Source: Saccopteryx bilineata
Taxonomy: Eukaryota > Chordata > Mammalia > Chiroptera > Emballonuridae
DNA: 64,000 nt
Assembly (NCBI RefSeq): GCF_036850765.1
Contig: NC_089494.1
Coordinates: forward strand, 3,928,177 to 3,992,176
Reading direction: 5' to 3'
The position numbers and the translations under genes are program-made. Each line of letters starts with the position of its first letter. The stretch's first letter is position 1. Below are positions 46,581 through 58,176 of this stretch, one piece after another. The notes beneath the pieces were generated by a model. It was not told where the DNA came from and made no database searches. It worked only from the letters and a program-made list of their open reading frames with translations.

Positions 46581-47675
46581 GAAGTGTCACTGGGGCCTCT
46601 GGGCGCAGGGGTCACACGCACTGTGAGATGTCACCGAGGCCCCTGGGCACAAGGGCCGCACCCACTGTGAGATGTCACCGGGGCCTCTGGGCACAAGGGC
46701 CGCACCCACTGTGAGATGTCACCGGGGCCTCTGGGCGCAGGGGTCACACGCACTGTGAGATGTCACCGAGGCCCCTGGGCGCAGCGGCCGCACCCACTGT
46801 GAGATGTCACCGGGGCCCCTGGGCGTAGGGGCCGCACACACTGTGAGATGTCACTGGGGCCTCTGGGCGCAGGGGCCGCACCCACTGTGAGATGTCACCG
46901 GGGCCTCTGGGCGCAGGGGCCACAGGCACTGTGAGATGTCACCGGGGCCTCTGGGCGCAGGGGCCTCATGCACTGTGAGATGTCACCAGGGCCTCTGGGC
47001 GCAGGGGCCTCATGCACTGTGAGATGTCACCGGGGCCCCTGGGCGCAGGGGCGCACACACTGTGAGATGTCACCGGGGCCTCTGGGCGCAGGGGCCGCCC
47101 CACTGTGAGATGTCACCGGGGCCTCTGGGCGCATAGGCCTCACGCACTGTGAGATGTCACCGAGGCCCCTGGGCGCAGGGGCCGCACCCACTGTGAGATG
47201 TCACCGGGGCCTCTGGGCGCAGGGGCCGCACCCACTGTGAGATGTCACCGGGGCCTCTGGGCGCAGGGGCGCACACACTGTGAGATGTCACCGGGGCCTC
47301 TGGGCGCAGGGGCCTCATGCACTGTGAGATGTCACCAGGGCCTCTGGGCGCATAGGCCTCACGCACTGTGAGATGTCACCGAGGCCCCTGGGCGCAGGGG
47401 CCGCACCCACTGTGAGATGTCACCGGGGCCTCTGGGCGCAGGGGCGCACACACTGTGAGATGTCACCGGGGCCTCTGGGCGCAGGGGCCTCATGCACTGT
47501 GAGATGTCACCAGGGCCTCTGGGCGCATAGGCCTCATGCACTGTGAGATGTCACCAGGGCCTCTGGGCGCATAGGCCTCACGCACTGTGAGATGTCACCG
47601 AGGCCCCTGGGCGCAGGGGCCGCACCCACTGTGAGATGTCACCGGGGCCCCTGGGCGCAGGGGCGCACACACTGC
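46581..47675 (+). repeat. Minisatellite, 44-bp unit, about 25 copies, with higher-order structure
   Basis: The unit is CACTGTGAGATGTCACCGGG, GCCTCTGGGCGCAGGGGCCG, CACC. Diagnostic variants (CACCGAGGCCCCTGG, GGGGCGCACACAC, GGGGCCTCATG, GCATAGGCCTCACG) recur in the same order at about 47160, 47380 and 47597, giving a higher-order period near 220 bp (five units). Confidence 0.96.
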
Positions 47676-47938
47676 AGCAGGCCTGAGCCCCGCCTCCCTG
47701 TTGCACATGCACTTGAACCTCCATGAACGTGTTAGCATGCACGCACGTCCTTCCTAGGTGCGTCAAGGGTGGGGCCCAGGACTCTGCATTTCTGACAGCC
47801 TCTCAGAGATACTGATGCACCTGGTCCCCAAAATGTTGTTAGGGATCCAGCACTGTGGGCTCCAGCCCGGACTTACTGGGTCAGCCCTGTGGCTGATCTC
47901 ACCCCAGGCGACTCCACACACATAAATTTCAGCAGTCC

Positions 47939-48440
47939 TGGCCGTGGCTGGCTGGCGCGGTTGGTTTGGAGCAGGGGTCGGAAAACTTTTTGGCTGAGAG
48001 AGCCGTGAACACCACATATTTTAAAATGTAATTCCATGAGAGCCATACAACGACCGAGTACCTTACACATTATCCAGTAAAAATCTGGTGTTGTCCCGGA
48101 GGACAGCTGTGATTGGCTCCAGCCACCCACAACCATGAGCATGAGTGGTAGGAAACGAATGGATTGTAATACATGAGAGTGTTTTATATTTTTAACATTA
48201 TCATTTTTTTATTAAAGATTTGTCTGCAAGCCAGATACAGCCATCAAAAGAGCCACATCTGGCTCACGAGCCATAGGTTCCCGACCCTGGTTTGGAGCGT
48301 CATCCTGAAGCACAGAGGTTGCCGGTTCTACCCCCAGTCAGGGTACATACAGGAGCTGCTCGATGCTTCTGCCTCTCTCTCTCTCTCTCTTGCTCACTCT
48401 CTCCCCCCATCTCTAAAATCAATCAATAAAAACTTCTTTA
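47939..48440 (+). mobile_element. Bat SINE split by a hAT element
   Basis: The left part GGCTGGCTGGCGCGGTTGGT and the right part GGAGCGTCATCCTGAAGCAC, GGTTGCCGGTTC and CAGTCAGGGTACATACAGG form one tRNA-derived SINE once 47972-48297 is removed. It ends in a CT tract and a CAATAAAAA tail. Outer target duplications are not clear. Confidence 0.85.
47972..48289. mobile_element. Nonautonomous hAT transposon (CAGGGGTCGGAAAACT family) nested in a SINE
   Basis: It begins CAGGGGTCGGAAAACTTTTT and ends TTCCCGACCCTG. It is flanked by a perfect 8-bp duplication GTTTGGAG at 47964-47971 and 48290-48297. The interior includes ATTGGCTCC and AAGAGCCACATCTGGCTC, the second close to a small palindrome. No transposase is encoded. 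Confidence 0.94.
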
Positions 48441-48496
48441 AACTCTGTCTAGATTCCCGACGTCCTGGCTCTAGCAATCAGAGAGGGCAAAGCCCT

Positions 48497-51400
48497 TGCA
48501 TCTGTCCACGGCTCCTCCAGTCACCCCTCCTCCCCGCATCTGTCCGCGGCTCCACCGGCACCCCTCCTCCCCGCATCTGTCCGCGGCTCCTCCAGTCACC
48601 CCTCCTCCCCGCATCTGTCCTCGGCTCCTCCAGTCACCCCTCCTCCCCGCATCTGTCCGCGGCTCCTCCGGCACCCCTCCTCCCCGCATCTGTCCGCGGC
48701 TCCTCCGGCATCCCTCCCCCCCCCCCCCGCATCTGTGCGCGGCTCCTCCAGTCACCCCTCCTCCCCGCATCTGTCCGCGGCTCCTCCAGTCACCCCTCCT
48801 CCCCGCATCTGTCCTCGGCTCCTCCAGTCACCCCTCCTCCCCGCATCTGTCCGCGGCTCCTCCGGCACCCCTCCTCCCCGCATCAGTCCGCGGCTCCTCC
48901 AGTCACCCCTCCTCCCCGCATCTGTCCGCCTCCGGCACCCCTCCTCCCCGCATCTGTCCGCAGCTCCTCCAGTCACCCCTCCTCCCCGCATCTGTCCACG
49001 GCTCCTCCAGTCACCCCTCCCCCCGCATCTGTCCGGGGCTCCACCGGCACCCTTCCCCCCCGCATCTGTCCGCGGCTCCTCCGGCACCCCTCCTCCCCGC
49101 ATCTGTCCGGGGCTCCTCCGGCATCCCCCCCCCCCCCCCCGCATCTGTCCGCGGCTCCTCCAGTCACCCCTCCTCCCCGCATCTGTCCGCGGCTCCTCCG
49201 GCACCCCTCCTCCCCGCATCTGTCCTCCTCCAGTCACCCCTCCTCCCCGCATCTGTCCACGGCTCCTCCAGTCACCCCTCCTCCCCGCATCTGTCCAAAG
49301 CTCCTCCGGCACCCCTCCTCCCCGAATCTGTCCTCCTCCAGTCACCCCTCCTCCCCGCATCTGTCCGCGGCTCCTCCAGTCACCCCTCCTCCCCGCATCT
49401 GTCCACGGCTCTTCCAGTCACCCCTCCTCCCCGCATCTGTCCACGGCTCCTCCAGTCACCCCTCCTCCCCGCATCTGTCCGCGGCTCCTCCGGCACCCCT
49501 CCTCCCCGCATCTGTCCTCCTCCAGTCATCCCTCCTCCCCGCATCTGTCCACGGCTCCTCCAGTCACCCCTCCTCCCTGCATCTGTCCGCGGCTCCTCCG
49601 GCACCCCTCCTCCCCGCATCTGTTCTCCTCCAGTCACCCCTCCTCCCCGCATCTGTCCACGGCTCTTCCAGTCACCCCTCCTCCCCGCATCTGTCCACGG
49701 CTCCTCCAGTCACCCCTCCTCCCCGCATCTGTCCGCGGCTCCTCCAGTCACCCCTCTTCCCCGCATCTGTCCGCGGCTCCTCCGGCACCCCTCCTCCCCG
49801 CATCTGTCCACGGTCCTCCAGTCACCCCTCCTCCCCGTATCTGTCCGCGGCTCCTCCAGTCACCCCTCCCCCCGCATCTGTCCGCGGCTCCTCCAGTCAC
49901 CCCTCCCCCCGCATCTGTCCGCGGCTCCTCCAGTCACCCCTCCCCCCGCATCTGTCCGCGGCTCCTCCAGTCACCCCTCCCCCCGCATCTGTCCGCGGCT
50001 CCTCCGGCACCCCTCCCCCCCCCCCACATCTGTCCGCGGCTCCTCCGGCATCCCTCCCCCCCCGCATCTGTCCGCGGCTCCTCCAGTCACCCCTCCTCCC
50101 CGCATCTGTCCGCGGCTCCTCCGGCACCCCTCCTCCCTGCATCTGTCCTCCTCCAGTCACCCCTCCTCCCCGCATCTGTCCACGGCTCCTCCAGTCACCC
50201 CTCCTCCCCGCATCTGTCCGCGGCTCCTCCAGTCACCCCTCCTCCCCGCATCTGTCCGCGGCTCCTCCAGTCACCCCTCCTCCCCGCATCTGTCCGCGGC
50301 TCCTCCGGCACCCCTCCTCCCCGCATCTGTCCTCCTCCAGTCACCCCTCCTCCCCGCATCTGTCTGCGGGTCCTCCAGTCACCCCTCCTCCCCGCATCTG
50401 TCCTCCTCCAGTCACCCCTCCTCCCCGCATCTGTCCGCGGCTCCTCCAGTCACCCCTCCTCCCCGCATCTGTCCGCGGCTCCTCCAGTCACCCCTCCTCC
50501 CCGCATCTGTCCGCGGCTCCTCCGGCACCCCTCCCCCCCATCTGTCCGCGGCTCCTCCGGCACCCCTCCCCCCCGCATCTGTCCGCGGTCCTCCAGTCAC
50601 CCCTCCTCCCCGTATCTGTCCGCCTCCGGCACCCCTCCTCCCCGCATCTGTCCGCGGCTCCTCCAGTCACCCCTCCTCCCCGCATCTGTCCGCGGCTCCT
50701 CCAGTCACCCCTCCTCCCCGCATCTGTCCGCGGCTCCTCCGGCACCCCTCCCCCCCCATCTGTCCGCGGCTCCTCCGGCACCCCTCCTCCCCACATCTGT
50801 ACGCGGCTCCTCCAGTCACCCCTCCTCCCCGCATCTGTCCTCGCCTCCTCCAGTCACCCCTCCTCCCCGCATCTGTCCTCGCCTCCTCCAGTCACCCCTC
50901 CTCCCCGCATCTGTCCTCCTCCAGTCACCCCTCCCCCCGCATCTGTCCGCGGCTCCTCCGGCACCCCTCCCCCCCGCATCTGTCCGCGGCTCCTCCGGCA
51001 CCCCTCCTCCCCGCATCTGTCCGCGGCTCCTCCGGCACCCCTCCCCCCCCCCCCGCATCTGTCCGCGGCTCCTCCAGTCACCCCTCCTCCCCGCATCTGT
51101 CCGCGGCTCCTCCGGCACCCCTCCTCCCCGCATCTGTCCTCCTCCAGTTACCCCTCCTCCCCGCATCCGTCCTCCTCCAGTCACCCCTCCTCCCCGCATC
51201 TGTCCGCGGCTCCTTCAGTCACCCCTCCTCCCCGCATCTGTCCGCGGCTCCTCCAGTCACCCCTCCTCCCCGCATCTGTCCGCGGTCCTCCAGTCACCCC
51301 TCCTCCCCGTATCTGTCCGCCTCCGGCACCCCTCCTCCCCGCATCTGTCCGCCTCCGGCACCCCTCCTCCCCGCATCTGTCCGCGGCTCCTCCAGTCACC

Positions 51401-52512
51401 CCTCCTCCCCGCATCTGTCCGCGGTCCTCCAGTCACCCCTCCTCCCCGTATCTGTCCGCCTCCGGCACCCCTCCTCCCCGCATCTGTCCGCCTCCGGCAC
51501 CCCTCCTCCCCGCATCTGTCCGCGGCTCCTCCGGCACCCCTCCCCCCCATATGTCCGCGGCTCCTCCGGCACCCCTCCCCCCCACATCTGTCCGCGGCTC
51601 CTCCAGTCACCCCTCCTCCCCGCATCTGTCCGCGGCTCCTCCGGCACCCTTCCTCCCCGCATTGTCCTCCTCCAGTCACCGCTCCTCCCCACATCTGTCC
51701 TCCTCCAGTCTCCCCTCCCCCCGCATCTGTCCTCGCCTCCTCCAGTCACTCCTCCTCCCCGCATCTGTCCTCGCCTCCTCCAGTCACCCCTCCTCCCCGC
51801 ATCTGTCCGCGGCTCCTCCGGCACCCCTCCCCCCCGCATCTGTCCTCGCCTCCTCCAGTCACCCCTCCTCCCCGCATCTGTCCTCCTCCAGTCACCCCTC
51901 CCCCCGCATCTGTCCGCGGCTCCTCCGGCACCCCTCCCCCCCGCATCTGTCCGCGGCTCCTCCAGTCACCCCTCCTCCCCGCATCTGTCCGCGGCTCCTC
52001 CGGCACCCCTCCTCCCCGCATCTGTCCTCCTCCAGTCACCCCTCCCCCCCGCATCTGTCCGCGGCTCCTCTAGTCACCCCTCCTCCCCGCATCTGTCCGC
52101 GGCTCCTCCAGTCACCCCTCCTCCCCGCATCTGTCCGCGGCTCCTCCGGCACCCCTCCTCCCCGCATCTGTCCTCCTCCAGTCACCCCTCCTCCCCGCAT
52201 CTGTCCACGGCTCCTCCCCGCATCTGTCTGCGGCTTCTCCAGTCACCCCTCCTCCCCGCATCTGTCCGCGGCTCCTCCAGTCACCCCTCCTCCCCGCATC
52301 TGTCCATGGCTCCTCCAGTCACCCCTCCTCCCCGCATCTGTCCACAGCTCCTCCGGCACCCCTCCTCCCCGCATCTGTCCTCCTCCAGTCACCCCTCCTC
52401 CCCGCATCTGTCTGCGGCTCCTCCAGTCACCCCTCCTCCCCGCATCTGTCCTCCTCCAGGCACCCCTTCTCCCCGCATCTGTCTACGGCTTCTCCGACAC
52501 CCCTCCTCCCTG
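48497..52512 (+). repeat. 4.0-kb minisatellite, 37-38-bp unit, about 105 copies
   Basis: The unit is CCTCCCCGCATCTGTCCGCG followed by GCTCCTCCAGTCACCCCT. Two main types alternate irregularly: CCAGTCACCCCT (38 bp) and CCGGCACCCCT (37 bp). Shorter 29-bp units lack the CGCGGCTC part, and C runs expand to 10-14 in a few units (near 48717, 49125, 50018 and 51046). The + strand lacks stop codons in all frames, producing open frames up to 1516 aa that are not genes. Confidence 0.98.
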
Positions 52513-52519
52513 CCATGCA

Positions 52520-53060
52520 GGGGCTCCCAGTAGGGGTGCTTCACAACCTGTGCACCCCTTTCCTGTTCAGGGACCTTTGGGTTATTTTCAGTTTGGGGGT
52601 GTCACAAGCAAAGGGGGTGGGGACTCTCACACTCAGGTGTCTGTGGGAACCTGCATTTTCACTTCCCTGGGACGAATGCCCCGAGTGAAACCTCCGGGCC
52701 TGTGGACAGCGCGCGCACGTTGACAGCTACGAGCAGTTGTCCCACTGTTTCCCCAAACGGCTACGCTACTTGGGACGTCTTGGGCAGCGGCGGATGAGTG
52801 ACCTTCTCCCTGCATCCTCGCCGGCATTTGGTGGTGTCGGCATTCCTTAGGCTAGCCGCTCCGATAGGCGTGCGGTGCTTTCCCCACGGCGTTTGAATCG
52901 GCCCTCTCCCGACGGCCCAGGAGGCTGGACATCGTTCCCTGCGGGCTGTTCCCATCTGGGTCCCTTCGGTGAGAGAAGCTGCTCAGATCTTTCACCCACT
53001 TTCCCTTTTTTCTTTTTAAACTTTCATCAACTCAAGAACTCGGGGCCACGTTTAGAGAAA
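52520..53060 (-). mobile_element. Decayed, GC-shifted L1 fragment
   Basis: GACCTTTGGGTTATTTTCAG, CACTTCCCTGGGACGAATGC, GTTGTCCCACTGTTTCCCCA, TCGGCATTCCTTAGGCTAGC and CAGATCTTTCACCCACTTTC follow the order of minus-strand old L1 sequence, with many A/T positions replaced by G/C. Confidence 0.6.
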
Positions 53061-53421
53061 TGAGGCGGCACGCATCCCTGCCAGGGGTCAGACATGCACC
53101 CTCCAACATCCGTGGGATGACCTACGGAAACAGCCATGAACACTAGCTAGACTTGCTGAACAATTATTGTCAAAAAACAGCATCCAGAGCAGTAAGCCGG
53201 AGCCTCAGCCGCCCGCCAGGTTTCTGGGGCCTCTGGAGGAATGCTTGTAAATCACATTCTTCAACAGGTTAATGTCTGCACATCTGAAAGGGCCAGGGCA
53301 GGGGGTGTTCATTCTGTGGCCGATGAGTCCTAGAGGGTCCTTTAGGATGTGGTCCTAATCCCAATACCCAGCGCTGACTCATATGCATGGCCCTGGGAGC
53401 CACACATTAAGATCCAATTTC

Positions 53422-53829
53422 GGGCTTGACCAGGTGGTGGCGCAGTGGATAAAGCATCAGACTGGGACGTGGAAGACCCAGGTTCAAAACCCCGAAGTTG
53501 TTGGCTTGAACACGGGCTTATCTGGCTTGAGTGTGGGCTCACCAGCTTGAGTGTGGGGTCACTGGCCTGAGCGTGGGATCATAGACATGACCCCATGGTA
53601 GCTGGTTTGAGCCCAAAGGTCATAGTCTGGAAGCCCAAGGTCACTGGCTTGAGCAAGGGGTCACTCGCTCTGCTGGAGCCCCCCAGTCAGGGCACATATG
53701 AGAAAGCAATCAATGAACAACTAAGGTGCCACAATGAAAAATTGAATGCTTCTCATCTCTCTCCCTTCCTGTCTGTCTGTCCCTATCTGTCCCCCTCTCT
53801 GTCTCACTGTCTTTGTCAAAAAAAAAAAA
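53422..53829 (+). mobile_element. Bat SINE with extended middle repeats, full length
   Basis: The head is CTTGACCAGGTGGTGGCGCAG with GGTTCAAAACCCC, followed by several GGCTTGAGTGTGGG-type internal repeats, CAGTCAGGGCACATATGAG, a CT-rich part and a poly-A of about 13. Flanks ATCCAATTTC (53412-53421) and ATCCAGTTTC (53830-53839) are a near-perfect target duplication. It has the same body type as the element at 61.3 kb. Confidence 0.93.
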
Positions 53830-54084
53830 ATCCAGTTTCAGTAGAAATGGACATTAAGGAACGGCTGGCTGACAGTTCTGACCCGCGCCCGTGTCCGCCC
53901 CGCCCTGGAAGGCGCCTGGGCACCTGAGACAGTGTGCAGGTCGAGCTGCTCTGTTCTGCAGAAAGCCCAGCTCTGGGGACAGGCACCCGTGTGCCCCCCG
54001 CCCCCGCCCCCAGCCCCGAGCAGGGCACAGTGTGGGCCCCTTGCGTGGGCGTCCGGGCACACACAGGAGCGTTCTTCACGGGGG

Positions 54085-54475
54085 CCCGCAGTGGGAGTGG
54101 CCGAGTGGGGCAGACGGATAAGTGAAACATGGTCCGTGCTCACGAGGGGACGCACCCCGTCGTAAAGAGGGAGGAAATCCTGGCACGACTGCCACGTGGA
54201 CGCGCCCAGACACACAAACACACGTCCTGGGTGGTCCCACTTACGTGAGGTCCCTGAAGGAGTCAGAGCCAGAGACAGAAGGTAGAAGAGGGGAGGGGGG
54301 CAGTGCCCAGGGGACAGAGTCACGGTCCGGGCAGACGGAAAGATTCCGGAGAATCCCGTGTGCCGGTGACGGTCCCACAATAGTGTGAATGTACTTCATT
54401 CAGGCCATTGGACCGCGCACTGAGAGACGGTTAAAATGGCGAATTTCATGTTGTTCATATTTTTTCCCTCGTTTT
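54085..54475 (+). mobile_element. Decayed, GC-shifted L1 3' UTR
   Basis: GGTCCCACTTACGTGAGGTC, AGAGACAGAAGGTAGAA, GTGTGAATGTACTTCATTC, GACGGTTAAAATGGCGAATT and TCATGTTGTTCATATTTTTT match, in order, the 3' UTR of ancient plus-strand L1. Confidence 0.75.
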
Positions 54476-54479
54476 TAAT

Positions 54480-55985
54480 GGGCTCTTCATATTTAGACGC
54501 TCTCTGACCGGGTCTCCCCGAAGCAGCCGTCCTTGCCTCCGTTCCTCAAATCCTCCAGGAGGGAGCAAACCTGGCGACTGGTTCTGGTTACCTGTGGGCA
54601 AAGGCTGTTCTCCTGTTTGCGCGCAGGTGGTCCAGCCCCATCAGGTCCCCCCCCCCCCCCCGCAACGCTCCGCTGCCCTCGGGGGCGGCAGGACACCCGG
54701 CGCTGGAGCAGCATTGAGCAAAATTCGGGTCATGTTAGCAGAGGAGGCACTGGCTGCTTCTTTATCTTCACCGAACTTGGAGGACCCCACCGGGGGATTC
54801 CAAGCAGCAACACTATTCAGACACCACGGGCTACTGAGCTAGTGGGGACCCTGGAGATAATGTCGTTGTCCCAGCCCACCTGGGGAGACGGGCCACAGCC
54901 GGGTCTCCGCCCCTCTGCCACACCCAGCCTCGAGCTTCTGGGCTGTGTTGCTCTCACCAAAGAGCCCCCACCCCCGGAGGGGGAATGAGGGAGGTTGATC
55001 CCACAGTCAAAGAGCCCCACCCCGAGTGCACACGCCTCCACTTCTTCCCTGCGGCCACCCAGGGATACGCTCTGAGCGCCGTCAGCTAAACAGGCCCATT
55101 GTCCTCTGCAGGGAAGGGGGACAAACCCAGGTCACAGGGTCCTGATGACCGACTGTGCTCGCAGGGCACCACGGTGACACCTCCCGAACAACGGTTACAT
55201 AATCACCCAGAGGAAGACGCACCGAGTCCCGGCCGCGGGCCAGCCCTGTTCCAGTATCAATGCGCAAGACAGTGCCACGTCCCTCCCATTTTATGGATGG
55301 GACAACCGAGTCACGGAAACATTAGCGGACACCCCGAGGCGCGTGGCTGGAAAGACGCTAACCCAGACCAGCTCCAAAGAGAAGCCGGCCTGCAAGGGGT
55401 TTTGCCCAGCCTCCACTTAACTAAATCTAAACCACCCCACATCCTGTGGTTCCAACTCTCACCGCGAAGCCCGCGCCTTCCCAAGCGGCAACACAGCCTC
55501 CGGATGGGTGGGCGCGCCCTGTGGCCATCTCCTGCCAGGCCTGAGTTCCCAGGGTCCCCAGGGTGGGTGCCAACCGGAGCTCCCGGAGGTCATCGGCCAG
55601 CTGTGGGTCCGCAGGGCTGACATCTGGCCGCTGCTGCCCCCTGCTGGGCGGCGTGGACTCAGCAGGTATTTCTGGGGGGCCTGCGAGGATTCTGTGAGGG
55701 GTTAGAGGTCCGAGGTGGTCTCCACCACTCCTGTTCCCCGCTGCTGGCCCGGTTCCAGCAGGGAATGGGTGGGGGAGCTGTGGGCTCGGGTGTCTCAGCG
55801 CCCCCAGAAAGCCTCACCTGCTTCCCAGTGCAACCTGCCCATGAGGGAGCCCCCGATGGACATGAGCTTCATCCCAAGCAGGTTCCATCCTCCCGGGAAC
55901 TAGTGGGCAGGGAGCCCGGGCCAGCCCAGTACGGAGCTGAGTGCCTGGGCAGCCGGTCACCTGCAGCCTCTGTGACTTAACTCCC
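54480..55985. other. Intergenic stretch, no gene seen
   Basis: It has a C run at 54648-54662 and a probable MIR at 55215-55375. The remainder is GC-rich unique sequence without recognised exon. Confidence 0.5.
55215..55375 (-). mobile_element. Probable MIR SINE relic
   Basis: TCCCATTTTATGGATGGGAC followed by CCGAGTCACGGAAAC resembles the minus strand of MIR. The rest is diverged. Confidence 0.5.
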
Positions 55986-55988
55986 GTT

Positions 55989-58176
55989 GGCTCTCCGGCT
56001 CTCGGCACCCCCAGTCCAGCGGCACTGTGACTGTCCCCAGACACACCGAGCGTGTTCCTGGCTCTCGGCTCTCGGCACCCCCAGTCCAGCGGCACTGTGA
56101 CTGTCCCCAGACACACCGAGCGTGTTCCTGGCTCTCGGCTCTCGGTACCCCCAGTCCAGCGGCACTGTGACTGTCCCCAGACACACCGAGCGTGTTCCTG
56201 GCTCTCGGCTCTCGGCACCCCCAGTCCAGCGGCACCGTGACTGTCCCCAGACACACCGAGCGTGTTCCTGGCTCTCGGCTCTCGGCACCCCCAGTCCAGC
56301 GGCACCGTGACTGTCCCCAGACACACCGAGCGTGTTCCTGGCTCTCGGCTCTCGGCACCCCCAGTCCAGCGGCACTGTGACTGTCCCCAGACACACCGAG
56401 CGTGTTCCTGGCTCTCGGCTCTCGGCACCCCCAGTCCAGCGGCACTGTGACTGTCCCCAGACACACCGAGCGTGTTCCTGTCTCTCGGCTCTCGGCACCC
56501 CCAGTCCAGAGGCACTGTGACTGTCCCCAGACACACCGAGCGTGTTCTTGGCTCTCGGCACCCCCAGTCCAGCGGCACCGTGACTGTCCCCAGACACACC
56601 GAGCGTGTTCTTGGCTCTCGGCTCTCGGCACCCCCAGTCCAGCGGCACCGTGACTGTCCCCAGACACACCGAGCGTGTTCTTGGCTCTCCGGCTCTCGGC
56701 ACCCCCAGTCCAGCGGCACCGTGACTGTCCCCAGACACACCGAGCGTGTTCTTGGCTCTCCGGCTCTCGGCACCCCCAGTCCAGAGGCACTGTGACTGTC
56801 CCCAGACACACTGAGCGTGTTCTTGGCTCTCGGCACCCCCAGTCCAGCGGCACTGTGACTGTCCCCAGACACACCGAGCGTGTTCTTGGCTCTCGGCTCT
56901 CGGTACCCCCAGTCCAGCGGCACTGTGACTGTCCCCAGACACACCGAGCATGTTCTTGGCTCTCGGCACCCCCAGTCCAGCGGCACTGTGACTGTCCCCA
57001 GACACACCGAGCGTGTTCTTGGCTCTCGGCACCCCCAGTCCAGCGGCACTGTGACTGTCCCCAGACACACCGAGCGTGTTCTTGGCTCTCGGCATCCCCA
57101 GTCCAGCGGCACTGTGACTGTCCCCAGACACACCGAGCGTGTTCCTGGCTCTCGGCACCCCCAGTCCAGCGGCACTGTGGCTGTCCCCAGACACACCGAG
57201 CGTGTTCCTGGCTCTCCGGCTCTCGGCACCCCCAGTCCAGAGGCACTGTGACTGTCCCCAGACACACCGAGCGTGTTCCTGGCTCTCCAGCTCTCGGCAC
57301 CCCCAGTCCAGCGGCACTGTGGCTGTCCCCAGACACACCGAGCGTGTTCCTGGCTCTCCGGCTCTCGGCACCCCCAGTCCAGCGGCACTGTGGCTGTCCC
57401 CAGACACACCGAGCGTGTTCCTGGCTCTCCGGCTCTCGGCACCCCCAGTCCAGCGGCACTGTGGCTGTCCCCAGACACACCGAGCGTGTTCCCGGCTCTC
57501 CGGCTCTCGGCACCCCCAGTCCAGCGGCACTGTGGCTGTCCCCAGACACACCGAGCGTGTTCCTGGCTCTCCGGCTCTCGGCACCCCCAGTCCAGCGGCA
57601 CTGTGGCTGTCCCCAGACACACGGAGCATGTTCTTGGCTCTCGGCACCCCCAGTCCAGCGGCACTGTGACTGTCCCCAGACACACCGAGCGTGTTCTTGG
57701 CTCTCGGCACCCCCAGTCCAGCGGCACTGTGGCTGTCCCCAGACACACCGAGCGTGTTCCTGGCTCTCCGGCTCTCGGCACCCCCAGTCCAGAGGCATCG
57801 TGACTGTCCCCAGACACACCGAGCGTGTTCTTGGCTCTCGGCACCCCCAGTCCAGCGGCACTGTGGCTGTCCCCAGACACACCGAGCGTGTTCCTGGCTC
57901 TCCGGCTCTCGGCACCCCCAGTCCAGAGGCACTGTGACTGTCCCCAGACACACCGAGCGTGTTCCTGGCTCTCGGCTCTCGGCACCCCCAGTCCAGCGGC
58001 ACTGTGGCTGTCCCCAGACACACCGAGCGTGTTCCTGGCTCTCCGGCTCTCGGCACCCCCAGTCCAGAGGCATCGTGACTGTCCCCAGACACACCGAGCG
58101 TGTTCTTGGCTCTCAGCACCCCCAGTCCAGCGGCACTGTGGCTGTCCCCAGACACACGGAGCATGTTCTTGGCTCC
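55989..58176 (+). repeat. 2.2-kb minisatellite, 61-71-bp unit, about 32 copies
   Basis: The unit is GGCTCTCGGCACCCCCAGTC, CAGCGGCACTGTGACTGTCC, CCAGACACACCGAGCGTGTT, CCT, with either a second CGGCTCT (70 bp), a CCGGCTCT (71 bp) or none (61 bp). Left-half units mostly read CTGTGACTG, right-half units often CTGTGGCTG. Minus frames up to 791 aa are repeat translation. Confidence 0.98.

Noticed and set aside
46581..47675. CRISPR-like direct repeats
   Set aside because: The genome is mammalian, the units are contiguous without unique spacers, and the variation is that of a minisatellite.
48173..52723. Open frames of 1516, 1345 and 1112 aa (+)
   Set aside because: Stop-free 37-38-bp tandem repeat; frames change with every unit length variant and the peptides are Pro/Ser/His low-complexity repeats.
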